This document shows, piece after piece, positions 56,425-64,000 of a DNA stretch of 64,000 nt. The stretch is taken from contig NZ_AOID01000005.1 in the NCBI RefSeq assembly GCF_000337195.1, positions 83,814 through 147,813 of the forward strand, read 5' to 3'. The notes beneath the pieces were generated by a model. The model ran no database searches, had not been told where the DNA came from, and saw only the letters and a program-made list of their open reading frames with translations. The stretch comes from Natrinema versiforme JCM 10478 (GTDB lineage: Archaea; Halobacteriota; Halobacteria; Halobacteriales; Natrialbaceae). The position numbers and the translations under genes were made by a program. Positions within the stretch are counted from its first letter, which is position 1. Every line of letters starts with the position of its first letter.

Positions 56425-56772
56425 ATGAGCGACGAGTCACCGTTCGAATCCGTTTCGCTGACCGCACAGGTCGTCTTGCTCGGTGTCGCCGAGCTCGCCC
56501 GCGAGGACGAGACGCCGGTCCAGACCCACGACCTCCGACGACACTGCAAGCAACAGCTCTCCGCCGTCGACACGGAGGTGGTCGGCACGATCACCGAAGC
56601 GGATGTCATCCGGTCGCTCTACCAACTCGAGGACGAGGGGCTCGTCGACGAGGTCGAGCCAACCGAAACGTCGCCGACGGGGAAGGGCCGGCCCGCGTAC
56701 GCACTCGCCGTGACCGCCGACGCGGTCTACGACGGCGTCGACGACGAACTTCTGGACGGGACCGGCGACTGA
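56425..56772 (+). CDS. Small winged-helix-like protein
   Basis: This 115-residue protein starts MSDESPFESVSLTAQVVLLG and contains LRRHCKQQL and VIRSLYQLEDEGLVDEVEP, which read as a winged helix. A short acidic tail (DELLDGTGD) follows. The pattern resembles the winged-helix part of Orc1/Cdc6 or a stand-alone DNA-binding module of haloarchaea. No further domain is present. A TATA-like GAATATATC sits 12 nt upstream, so the real promoter may be the AT-rich stretch near 56339-56365. Confidence 0.65.
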   Translation: MSDESPFESVSLTAQVVLLGVAELAREDETPVQTHDLRRHCKQQLSAVDTEVVGTITEADVIRSLYQLEDEGLVDEVEPTETSPTGKGRPAYALAVTADAVYDGVDDELLDGTGD

Positions 56773-56827
56773 GTCGCGTCGCGGCGGACGGGGCTCGCGC
56801 CGGGTGGGGCTGCCGACAGGATCGGTC

Positions 56828-57337
56828 TCAGGAGGGCGTTCCCAACACGGTGATATCGTAGTCGGCGATGTCTGAGGGGGCCTCGAGGACGACGACCTGA
56901 AACGCCCAGGTTTCGCCGGCCCCGAGGTCGCCGGTGCTGGCGAGATACCGGCCGAGGAGGTTGCCGGCGTCGTTGTAGACTCGCGTTCGCACCTCGACGA
57001 TCTGGATCCGGTCGCCGCCCGTGTTCCGGACGGTGCCTTGGATCGTCGAGCCGAGATAGCCGTCCTCGACGACGAACTCGTGGTCGACCAGCTCCAGCGG
57101 ATCGAGCGGCGTCACCGAACTGGTCGGCTGCTGTTGGGCCAGCGACGAGGCCGTGGACATCTCTGTCGCGTTCCTGCTCGAGGCGTTGCTGGCGTTTATT
57201 TGGCCCACGTTACCGCTCTCGTAGGTCGGCTCACCGCCGAGCCCGCTGCTGCCGGTACAGCCGGCGGCCGCGGTCGCGATCCCGACGCCGAGCGACGCGA
57301 GCAGTCGCCGCCGGCTCGTCGACTCCGAGCGCGTCAT
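56828..57337 (-). CDS. Lipoprotein with a FxLYD-like domain
   Basis: This 169-residue protein starts MTRSESTSRRRLLASLGVGIA and has a lipobox (TAAAGC), giving a Tat-type lipoprotein with the twin Arg in SRRRLLAS. After a Ser/Asn/Thr-rich, sequon-containing linker, the C-terminal domain (about 85-169) has LVDHEFVVEDGYLGSTIQG and VEVRTRVYNDAGNLLG. It resembles a FxLYD beta domain common in exported haloarchaeal proteins. The ATG at 57337 is chosen so that the twin Arg is near the N-terminus. It is divergent from the next gene. Confidence 0.8.
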   Translation of the reverse strand: MTRSESTSRRRLLASLGVGIATAAAGCTGSSGLGGEPTYESGNVGQINASNASSRNATEMSTASSLAQQQPTSSVTPLDPLELVDHEFVVEDGYLGSTIQGTVRNTGGDRIQIVEVRTRVYNDAGNLLGRYLASTGDLGAGETWAFQVVVLEAPSDIADYDITVLGTPS

Positions 57338-57562
57338 CGCGACCTGCTCCTCGTCAGCGCGTCGATTCCGGTACCGAACATGTCTCCGAGGACACCACGG
57401 ACGCATTTCAGTGTAGGCCCTGAAGCGACAGCGTTCGATCCGCTTGGTGTCTCGCCGCGGCCCGGCCCGTCGGTCTCGAGGGCGGTCCGCGACGGTGTGG
57501 AACGGCGCTGGTCGATGTGTGCAACGCAGGCGCTTATTGTCGGGTCGATTGAACGTGTCTCC

Positions 57563-58609
57563 ATGCCCTCCGAGACCGACGAGACGCTCGAGTCCTACGG
57601 GGCCGACGTGGGCGGGCCAGGAGGACCGCTAACGCGGTTCCACGAGTGGTTCCTGATTCAGGGGAATCGACTGGCCGTCACGGCGCTGCTCTCGGCCGTC
57701 ATCTTCGCGTTGATCGTCGGCCTGTACGAACTCGGCGTCATCAACTTCGTCAACCAGAACTCCGTCACCCGCGTCGCCAGCGGCATGATCGCGGGCACGT
57801 TCTCGCTGGTGACGCTCGTCGTCTCGGTCAACCAGCTCATCCTCTCCCAGGAGTTCGGCGCGGCGGGGAAGGCCCGCGACCGGTTCGAGGGCGTCGTCTC
57901 GTTCCGCGAGGATGTCGCCGAGGAGGCCGCCGTCCCCGCCGCGCCGGCCGCGCCAACGCGGGTCCTCGAGTTGCTCATCGAGACGATCCGGGACGATGCC
58001 GTCGAACTCGCCGACCTCGTCACCGATCACGACGACGAGGTTCGGGAAACGGTCGTCCGGTACACCAACGGCGTCAAAGAGCGGGCCGACCGAGTCGAGG
58101 ACACGCTCGAACAGTCCGATTTCGACACCTTCTCGGCCGTCTCGGCGGCGATCGACTACGACGAGGCCTGGCAGCTGTACGTCGCGACCCACCTTCGCAA
58201 CGACTACCACGAGTCGCTCTCGCCGGCCGCGACGGAGCAACTCGACGAACTGATCGGGTCCCTGAAGCTGTTCAACATCGCTCGAGAACAGTTCAAGACC
58301 ACGTACCTCCAGCGGGAACTCACTCGCTTCTCACAGCTGACGATCTACTGCGGCGTCCCGTCGATCCTGTCGGCGATCCTCATCGGTCTCCTCTACGCCG
58401 ACTTCGCCGGGCCGAGCCTCAACGTCGCCGCGTTGCCCTACGTCGTCGCCGTTCTGATCGTCGTCATCCTCTCGCCGCTGGCCCTGCTGGTCGCCTACAT
58501 CCTCCGGACCGCAACCGTCACGCGACGCACCGCGTCGGTCGGTCCGTTTATCCCGCAGAAGGACCCCGACGAAGGGCCGTTCGATGTGACCTATGGCGAG
58601 GATCGGTGA
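57563..58609 (+). CDS. Membrane protein of unknown function, tandem paralogue 1
   Basis: This 348-residue protein starts MPSETDETLESYGADV. It has an N-terminal pair of helices (about 36-98), a central, mostly soluble and helix-rich acidic part (about 105-265), and a C-terminal pair of helices (about 270-325). Its signature stretches are VNQLILSQEFGA, FKTTYLQRELTRF and YILRTATVTRRTASVGPFIP. These recur in the next two genes. I do not recognise the family. A pore, channel or scaffold role is possible from the 2+2 membrane layout. A TATA-like CTTATTG lies about 28 nt before the ATG. Confidence 0.8.
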   Translation: MPSETDETLESYGADVGGPGGPLTRFHEWFLIQGNRLAVTALLSAVIFALIVGLYELGVINFVNQNSVTRVASGMIAGTFSLVTLVVSVNQLILSQEFGAAGKARDRFEGVVSFREDVAEEAAVPAAPAAPTRVLELLIETIRDDAVELADLVTDHDDEVRETVVRYTNGVKERADRVEDTLEQSDFDTFSAVSAAIDYDEAWQLYVATHLRNDYHESLSPAATEQLDELIGSLKLFNIAREQFKTTYLQRELTRFSQLTIYCGVPSILSAILIGLLYADFAGPSLNVAALPYVVAVLIVVILSPLALLVAYILRTATVTRRTASVGPFIPQKDPDEGPFDVTYGEDR

Positions 58610-58903
58610 TCCTCCAGTTCGGTCGGCTCCGTGATCGGTCTCCCGGTGGACGAACGGGCCGCTCGCCAGCGTCTATGTCAGAAAACGTGGTCGGGTTCGA
58701 ACAGCGTCACGACGGAGCCGAGGCCGAACTGGCCGACTCCGACGAGACGGCGTTCGTAAAGCGAGTATCGTGCTATGTTCGTAGTTCGTATGCCACTTGA
58801 TGCGGTGGGTCTCGATCGCGAACGGACACCGTCGAACAGCCGCGAGGTTGCTCACTCCCGGGCGAGTATTTTACCCCGCGCCGTTGTCCCTTTTCCACAG
58901 TCA

Positions 58904-59932
58904 ATGAGCGATTCGGACTCGAGCGGCGTCCTGGGCCAGCGGGCCGGCGTCGGTGGGCTGCGGCTGTGGCTGTTGCTTCGACTGAACCGGTGGTTCTTCA
59001 CGGCGGCCGTGCTGGTGATCGTGTTCGGCGTGCTGGTCGCGTCCAGTAAACTCGGACTGACGCCGCTGCGTCTCATCGTCGCCCAGCACAACGGCACCTT
59101 CTGGATCTTTTCGGCGTTCATCGGCGCGATCATCACGGGCACCTCGATCGTCGTCACGATCAACCAACTCGTCTTGTCCCAGGAACTCGGCGCGGTCGGC
59201 GATCAACGCGATCGAATGCAAGAGGCGATGGCATTTCGCGGCGATATCGAGGACACCCTCGAGGAAGAAGACATCATGCCTCCCGAACCCGCGGCGTTTC
59301 TCTACGAACTCGTCGACGGGATCGAGCGGGAGGCCACCGAGTTCGAGTCGACGGTAGCGGCCGATCACGGCGACGAACTCCAGCGGAAAGTCGCCGACTA
59401 CGTCGACGACGTCACCGAGAACGCGACAGTCGTCAAGGACGACCTCGCGGACGCCCAGTTCGGCACGTTTGACGTGATCTGGAACGCCCTGAACTTCAAC
59501 TACTCGCGGAAGATCCACGACGCGCGCAAGATCCGTACCGACCACGGCGACGACCTCTCCGAGGAAGCCGACGCCGAGGTCGACGAGATGATCAAGATCC
59601 TGAAGTTCTTCGGCCCCGCCCGCGAGCACTTCAAGACGCTGTACTTCCAGTGGGAGCTAATCAACCTTTCGCGGGCGCTGTTATATATCGCAGTGCCCGC
59701 GCTGGCGGTAATGGGGCTCCTGATGATGTACGTCGACGGCACCGCCCTCCCCGGGACGACGCTGACCGTCGACAACCTCGTCTGGCTGACCAGCGCGGGG
59801 TTCGTCATCGGCATCGCACCCTTCGTCGTCTTCATCGTCTACATCCTCCGGATCGCCACCGTCGCGAAGCGGACCCTCGCGATGGGGCCCTTTATCCTGC
59901 GGGAGTCCGAGCGCGACGAGGATCTCGGCTAA
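58904..59932 (+). CDS. Membrane protein of unknown function, tandem paralogue 2
   Basis: This 342-residue protein starts MSDSDSSGVLGQRAGVGG and has the same plan as its neighbours: two N-terminal helices, a helical acidic middle and two C-terminal helices. Shared stretches are INQLVLSQELGAV, AREHFKTLYFQWELINLSRA and YILRIATVAKRTLAMGPFILRES. It is closer to paralogue 3 than to paralogue 1. A TATA-like TATTTTACC (about 58867-58875) is about 30 nt before the ATG. The 294-bp spacer before it holds no gene that I can support. Confidence 0.82.
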   Translation: MSDSDSSGVLGQRAGVGGLRLWLLLRLNRWFFTAAVLVIVFGVLVASSKLGLTPLRLIVAQHNGTFWIFSAFIGAIITGTSIVVTINQLVLSQELGAVGDQRDRMQEAMAFRGDIEDTLEEEDIMPPEPAAFLYELVDGIEREATEFESTVAADHGDELQRKVADYVDDVTENATVVKDDLADAQFGTFDVIWNALNFNYSRKIHDARKIRTDHGDDLSEEADAEVDEMIKILKFFGPAREHFKTLYFQWELINLSRALLYIAVPALAVMGLLMMYVDGTALPGTTLTVDNLVWLTSAGFVIGIAPFVVFIVYILRIATVAKRTLAMGPFILRESERDEDLG

Positions 59933-60012
59933 CGCTGCCGGTATCGCCGCGCTCGGTCCGCTGGTGCGTGCCGTAGCTATTTCCGGGACGGTCTGGTATT
60001 CCGGATCGAACG

Positions 60013-61050
60013 ATGAGCGGCGACGGGTCCCAGCCCAGCGACACGATGGTCGAGCGCAGCACGGACCCGACGTGGAAACACTACCTGCTGTTGAACGCGA
60101 ACCGGTGGGTCGTCGCCGCCGGACTCATGCTGTTCGTTTTCGTCGGCCTCCTCGCCGTCGCCCGCCTCAATCCGATCTCCTTCAGGGCACTCGTTGGGGG
60201 CCAGGACCCGGTCGAGACGCTCTTTCAGGCGCTGACGACCGCACTGATCACCGGGGTCACGCTCGTGGTCACCATCAACTCGCTGGTGCTCTCCCAGGAG
60301 CTCGGGGCCGTCGAGGACCAGCGCACGCGCCTCGAGGGGGCACTCGACTTCCGGCGGGACGTCGAGGAGTCGATCGACGCACCGATCAGCCCGCCGGAAC
60401 CCTCTTCGTTCCTGCGGGCGGTCATCGCCGCCTCCGAAGACCGGGCTCACGACTTCCGCGAGGCCGTCTCCGAGAGCCAAGACGAGGATCTCAAAGAGCG
60501 CGTCGACGACTTCGTCGACAACGTCACGACCCACGCCGACGCGATCCGCGACGACCTCGAGGACGCCCAGTTCGGCACGTACGAGGTCCTCAAGGCGGCG
60601 CTGGACTACAACTACTCGTGGAAGATCTTCCGCGCCCGACGGATTCAAAACGTCCACGCCGACTCCTTTACCGACGAGGCTCGCGAGGCCTACGACGATG
60701 TCCTCGAGTCGCTGAAGCTGTTCGGCCTCGCTCGGGAGCACTTCAAGACGCTGTACTTCCAGTGGGAACTGATCAACCTCTCGCGGGCGATGATGTACGT
60801 CGCCGTCCCGGCGCTGGTGGTCACGATGTCGATGCTCCTGTTCTTCGACGCGAACGCCGTGACGGGCGTGTTTCTCGGCGTCGACATCCTCGTTTGGATC
60901 GTGGCCGCGGCGGCGACGATCGCCGTCGCGCCGTTCCTGCTGTTGATCGCGTTCATCCTGCGGGTCGCGACGATGGCCAAACGGACGCTCGCGATCGGAC
61001 CGTTCATCCTCCGGGAGTCGAGTCGCGGCGAGGAGATCGACTGGGAGTGA
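60013..61050 (+). CDS. Membrane protein of unknown function, tandem paralogue 3
   Basis: This 345-residue protein starts MSGDGSQPSDTMVERSTDP and has the same layout (2 TM, acidic helical domain, 2 TM). Shared motifs are INSLVLSQELGAV, LAREHFKTLYFQWELINLSRA and RVATMAKRTLAIGPFILRES. It follows paralogue 2 by 80 bp and is clearly its closest relative. The repeated pattern implies two gene duplications in place. Unknown function; formation of mixed oligomers is a reasonable guess. Confidence 0.82.
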   Translation: MSGDGSQPSDTMVERSTDPTWKHYLLLNANRWVVAAGLMLFVFVGLLAVARLNPISFRALVGGQDPVETLFQALTTALITGVTLVVTINSLVLSQELGAVEDQRTRLEGALDFRRDVEESIDAPISPPEPSSFLRAVIAASEDRAHDFREAVSESQDEDLKERVDDFVDNVTTHADAIRDDLEDAQFGTYEVLKAALDYNYSWKIFRARRIQNVHADSFTDEAREAYDDVLESLKLFGLAREHFKTLYFQWELINLSRAMMYVAVPALVVTMSMLLFFDANAVTGVFLGVDILVWIVAAAATIAVAPFLLLIAFILRVATMAKRTLAIGPFILRESSRGEEIDWE

Positions 61051-61132
61051 TCGCGCCGTTTCGGGTTGCGAGCCGCGGGTGCTTGCAGACGTGAGCCTCG
61101 CGGTTTTTGGCTCTCGGACCGAACCGACGGCC

Positions 61133-61273
61133 ATGTCGACGGCATCCGACACGACGACCACACAGAAGTGCCGCGTCTGCCGGACTGAAAACGACGTTTT
61201 CTATACCTACTGTCGACAGTGTCTCGCGGAACTTCCCTCGGGGCCGACGGGCTCGGAGTCCGCAGTGCTCTGA
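61133..61273 (+). CDS. Small zinc-ribbon peptide
   Basis: This 46-residue protein starts MSTASDTTTTQKCRVCRTEND and continues to CRQCLAE, giving two CxxC pairs and thus a zinc-ribbon-like knuckle. A longer GTG-start frame (61079) is possible, but the ATG at 61133 fits the size. It lies between paralogue 3 and a small kinase gene with no clear operon link. Function unknown. Confidence 0.55.
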   Translation: MSTASDTTTTQKCRVCRTENDVFYTYCRQCLAELPSGPTGSESAVL

Positions 61274-61344
61274 ACGCCGGAGCGGCCTCGGGTTCAGGGT
61301 CGCGATCCACGCCATTGGTATAGCCCCGCCCGCTACCCTCGGTC

Positions 61345-61794
61345 GTGATCGTCGTCATCTGCGGGCCGCCGGGGGCTGGCAAGTCCACCATCACGGCCCG
61401 CGTTCGCGACCGACTCGAGACCCGAGCGGTGCCGGTCCGGTCGTTTCACTCCGATTCCTTCTCGAGTCGCACCTACGATCGACTGGCCGAGCGAGTCAGG
61501 GACGCGCCGGAAACGGGAGTCACGCTGGTCGACGGCACGTTCTATCGCCGGCAGTGGCAGATGCGGTTCCGAGCCTTCGACGACGTTCGGTTCATCCACG
61601 TGACCGCGAGCCTCGAGACCTGCCTCGAGCGGAATCGAACGCGTGCGTACCCGATCGAGGAGCAGGGAGTCCACGTGGTCTACCGGGAGTTCGAGGCACC
61701 CGACGCCGACTGCGAGATCGACACTGATCGGTGCGGACCCGACGAGGCAGCCGCTCGAATCGCGGCCGCGATCGGGGGCTGGCTCGAGGGGTAA
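61345..61794 (+). CDS. P-loop small kinase (AAA_33-like)
   Basis: This 149-residue protein has the P-loop GPPGAGKST (7-15), then FHSDSFSSRTYDRLAERV, a Walker B-like VTLVDGTFYRRQWQ and the lid-like CLERNRTRAYPIEE. The layout fits a small nucleoside/nucleotide or RNA-terminal kinase of the AAA_33/PSTK-like type. The start is a GTG at 61345, with the MIVVICGPPGAGKS beginning normal for the family. The phosphate acceptor cannot be told from sequence. Confidence 0.78.
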   Translation: MIVVICGPPGAGKSTITARVRDRLETRAVPVRSFHSDSFSSRTYDRLAERVRDAPETGVTLVDGTFYRRQWQMRFRAFDDVRFIHVTASLETCLERNRTRAYPIEEQGVHVVYREFEAPDADCEIDTDRCGPDEAAARIAAAIGGWLEG

Positions 61795-61894
61795 CGAACT
61801 GCTATGGCTCGCTTCTGTACCGTAGTCGGAATATAACTTTTTCATATGCAGCCGATAGTCCGCCTGCAGTGAGTGCGACGGTGGTGTAGCGTAA

Positions 61895-61917
61895 CACACG
61901 CCCGTGCCACGGGTGTG
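61895..61917. terminator. Hairpin between convergent genes
   Basis: CACGCCCG-TGCCA-CGGGTGTG forms a stem of 8 with one G-T pair, in the 164-bp spacer between the kinase (ends 61794) and the convergent exported-protein gene (ends 61959). It could end transcripts from either side. Confidence 0.35.
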
Positions 61918-61958
61918 CCGAGGGTGCAATTCCTTCCCGTCGCGTTGTCAGCGGTGTC

Positions 61959-62849
61959 TCAGAACCCGATACCGAACGGCTCGGGCAGGCCGAACTCGTC
62001 GGGGGTTCGATCGGGGACGACCTCGTCTGGCAGCACGTCCCAGCCGAGTTCGTCCTCGCCGGGGACCGCGTCGGTGTCGAACTCGGGGTCGTCGGCGGGC
62101 GGCAGGTCTCGAGACTCGGCCGGCGGCGCGTCGTGTGCGTAGACACTCTCGGGGTGATCGACGGTCCAGACGTGGAGCATACACGGCGTCTGACAGGGGA
62201 ACTCGAGGTCGCCCTCCCGATAGTCTTGCTCGTAGGTCTGCTGGTAGAACCACCACGCGAACCGCCCGGGGAGGCCGGTGTGGGCGTGCCACGGTGAACA
62301 CCGCGCCTCGGCCGCCGCCTCGTCCTCGCCGTACACCGCCGGGGGCTCGACTGACTCCCCGTCCCGCGTCGCGATGAACATCACACCGATCGAGCGCCAC
62401 GAGTCGTTGTCGACGAGGACCGATTCCGGCCGCTCGGGGGCCAGGACCTCGTCGTCGCCGATGAATTCCGGGCTGAGCCAATGGGACCAGCTGTCGTCGC
62501 CGCTCTCGAGGGTGTCGAAGTACGGTTTGTACCCCGCGTCGAGCAGCGCGTCCACGTCGGGATACTGGCTCTCGAGGGCGTCGTCGACTGCCGACTGCAA
62601 CTCGGTCGTCGCGGGATGGTCGTCCGTACAGCCCTCTGCGGTCGTCCCCTCGCAGTGGGCCATCCCGGGTTCGATGGTCGCGTCCGGACAGTCCCGATCG
62701 AACTGTCGGGCGACCTCGGCCTCGGTCCCGCCGTCGGCCCCGTCGGCGCGGACACTGCCGACGGCCGAAAGCCCGACCGTTCCGGCCGACGCCTGCAACA
62801 GCGCCCGCCGGGACACGATCGGATCGTCGTCGTTGTCGCTGTCGTACAT
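61959..62849 (-). CDS. Tat-exported hypothetical protein
   Basis: This 296-residue protein starts MYDSDNDDDPIVSRRALLQA, with a twin-arginine signal (SRRALLQASAGTVGLSAVG). The mature part is acidic with many His, Trp and Cys residues (CPDATIEPGMAHCEG, HWLSPEFIGDDE, CSPWHAHTGLPGRFAWW, CQTPCMLHVW), suggesting disulfides or a metal site and export in folded form, as Tat would allow. I do not recognise the family. The start ATG at 62849 is clear. The stop lies near the convergent hairpin. Confidence 0.75.
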   Translation of the reverse strand: MYDSDNDDDPIVSRRALLQASAGTVGLSAVGSVRADGADGGTEAEVARQFDRDCPDATIEPGMAHCEGTTAEGCTDDHPATTELQSAVDDALESQYPDVDALLDAGYKPYFDTLESGDDSWSHWLSPEFIGDDEVLAPERPESVLVDNDSWRSIGVMFIATRDGESVEPPAVYGEDEAAAEARCSPWHAHTGLPGRFAWWFYQQTYEQDYREGDLEFPCQTPCMLHVWTVDHPESVYAHDAPPAESRDLPPADDPEFDTDAVPGEDELGWDVLPDEVVPDRTPDEFGLPEPFGIGF

Positions 62850-62939
62850 GCCAGCATCCCCACACCGACTGCGGGTATGAAACCACGTTGCCGCCGAGAG
62901 TGACTGTCAAATTCGGCGGTACGCGGCGATCACCGCGTT

Positions 62940-63021
62940 AGAGTAGCCACTGATACGATTTGAACACTGATCGCAATGTAATCCGGCGATCAGGTACGCA
63001 TTGACCTTCAGTGGCTACTCT
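62940..63021. repeat. Inverted-repeat element, copy 2
   Basis: An 82-bp element with ends AGAGTAGCCACTGA (62940-62953) and TCAGTGGCTACTCT (63008-63021) in inverted orientation. It aligns over the full length with the copy at 30493-30569, including the inner CTGATCGC...GCGATCAG pair. Its right end supplies two of the three bases (CT at 63020-63021) of the epimerase stop codon read on the reverse strand (CTA at 63020-63022, TAG). Confidence 0.6.
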
Positions 63022-64000
63022 AGTCGAGCGAGCCATCGAGAACCGCACCCGTTCCCGGGCGCTCGAGGCCCGCGAGGTCGATCCGACCGTCGGACATCGG
63101 AACGCCGTCGGCGAGGTCGTCGGCCAGCAGCAGCGAGCCGTCGAGGTCGGCGTAGTCGAGCAGCGGCGCGAGGTGACAGGCCGCCGCGATCGAGGCGTTG
63201 GATTCGGTCATGCAGCCACACATCACCTCGAGGCCGTGGGCGCGAGCGGTACTGATCATCCGTCTGGCCTCACGCAGCCCGCCGCATTTCATCAGCTTCA
63301 GGTTCGCGATGTCACAGCGGTCCGCAATCCGGGGGATATCCGCGAGCGTCACGCAGGACTCGTCGGCGGCGATCGGCAGGCTCGAGCGCTCGTATACGAA
63401 CTGCAGTCCCTCGGGATCCTCGGCGGGGACGGGCTGTTCGACGAACGCGAGGTCGAACTCGGCGAGGCGGTCGATCTTCGCGACGGCCTCGCGGGGCGTC
63501 CACGCCTCGTTGGCGTCGACGAACAGCCGGACGTCGGGGGCGGCGGCGCGGATCGTCTGGACGATCTCGAGGTCGCGATCGGTGCCGAGTTTGACCTTCA
63601 GCGTGCCGTAGCCCCGATCGACGGCCGTTTCGGTCTTTTCCCGCATCGTCTCGAGGTCGTCGAGCCCGATCGTGTAGGAAGTCTCGAGGGTCTCTGCGGG
63701 GTCGAGCCCCCAGTAGCGATAGAGCGGGACCTCGAGTTGCGTCGCGACGAGATCGTGCAGGGCGATGCTTACCGCGGTCCGGGCGGCCGGATTCCCCCGG
63801 ACCGTCTCGCGCATGCGGCGCTCGATCCGCTCGAGTTGGTGGGGGTCGCCGACGGACTCGACGACTGAAAGCAGGTCCGGCAGGACCGCCTCGACGGTCG
63901 CGGCGGTCTCGCCGTAGTGCGACGAGGGCGTCGCGGCACCGATGCCGGTCGTTCCGTCGCCGTCTTCGATCCGGACGAAGACGGCCTCGGTCTCGGTGGT
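63020..64000 (-). CDS. Enolase-superfamily dipeptide epimerase or o-succinylbenzoate synthase-like (5' end beyond window)
   Basis: The visible 326 residues are the C-terminal part of a mandelate racemase/muconate-lactonizing enzyme family protein. Seen are TLKVKLGTDRDLEIV (catalytic KxK), RLFVDANEAW and DLAFVEQPVPA (metal Asp and Glu), IAADESC (metal Asp), ANLKLMKCGGL (second Lys) and a C-terminal GSLD. The pattern is most like L-Ala-D/L-Glu-type dipeptide epimerases, with MenC as the alternative. The N-terminus lies past the right edge. The TAG stop overlaps the edge of the inverted-repeat element, which may have reset the stop. Confidence 0.85.
   Translation of the reverse strand, partial: TTETEAVFVRIEDGDGTTGIGAATPSSHYGETAATVEAVLPDLLSVVESVGDPHQLERIERRMRETVRGNPAARTAVSIALHDLVATQLEVPLYRYWGLDPAETLETSYTIGLDDLETMREKTETAVDRGYGTLKVKLGTDRDLEIVQTIRAAAPDVRLFVDANEAWTPREAVAKIDRLAEFDLAFVEQPVPAEDPEGLQFVYERSSLPIAADESCVTLADIPRIADRCDIANLKLMKCGGLREARRMISTARAHGLEVMCGCMTESNASIAAACHLAPLLDYADLDGSLLLADDLADGVPMSDGRIDLAGLERPGTGAVLDGSLD

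Noticed and set aside
58610..58903. Short gene between tandem paralogues 1 and 2
   Set aside because: Frames there lack a start context and have mixed composition; the TATA-like box near 58867 belongs to the next gene.
61800..61958. Possible tRNA in the 61.8-61.96 kb spacer
   Set aside because: The hairpin CACGCCCG/CGGGTGTG does not sit in a cloverleaf with a T-loop or acceptor end; a terminator is simpler.

Overview
The window is chromosomal DNA of a halophilic archaeon (class Halobacteria). Every long protein is rich in Asp and Glu and poor in Lys. GC is high, CTCGAG hexamers are dense, many starts look leaderless with a TATA-like box about 28 nt upstream, and the gene content is haloarchaeal: CetZ tubulin, HalOD1, DUF7344-type HTH, PGF-CTERM proteins, F420 and archaeosine synthesis. 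The CTCGAG habit and the intergenic repeats resemble Natrinema/Haloterrigena relatives, but the genus is inference. I saw no rRNA, tRNA or CRISPR array.

Layout. 1-4.4 kb: archaeosine genes (tgtA, cut by the window edge, and the radical-SAM partner RaSEA) around an acidic, sequon-rich secreted repeat protein. 4.4-7.6 kb: a REC-PAS-GAF-PAS-GAF-PAS histidine kinase. 7.7-15.1 kb: purine synthesis (purS-purQ, purC) with purU, a formamidase-like enzyme and a MoaD-like small protein. 15-22.4 kb: coenzyme F420 synthesis (cofH, cofG, cofC) interleaved with a hydrolase, a cyclase, an SDR and a deaminase; behind cofH is a possible structured RNA with an H-type pseudoknot. 22.5-27 kb: cetZ1, an NDUFA9-like SDR, tmk and a RAM-TrkA-RAM set for potassium control. 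27-31.7 kb: palindrome-rich spacers, small haloarchaeal proteins, metY and a CaCA exchanger.

31.8-35.3 kb is the most distinctive locus. A Tat-exported PhoX-like protein carries a cohesin-like domain and a C-terminal dockerin. It is followed 4 bp later by a cohesin-like protein with a PGF-CTERM anchor. A third cohesin-like exported protein lies at 44.7-45.5 kb. 35.6-48.6 kb: a 7TM histidine kinase, gpmI, an HTTM membrane protein, NurA, a two-domain HTH regulator, HerA and another kinase. 48.9-50.4 kb: an IS1341-type element with only TnpB and a likely omega RNA. 50.4-64 kb: an SDR, a frameshifted SpoIIAA-like gene, an M23-like membrane protein with a hydrolase, an HTH-zinc regulator next to pspA, three tandem paralogous membrane proteins of unknown function, a small kinase, a Tat-exported protein and an enolase-superfamily epimerase cut by the right edge.

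Two copies of one roughly 80-bp inverted-repeat element (30.5 and 62.9 kb) and short palindromes placed in frame inside gpmI and herA show that small repeats have been moving in this genome.
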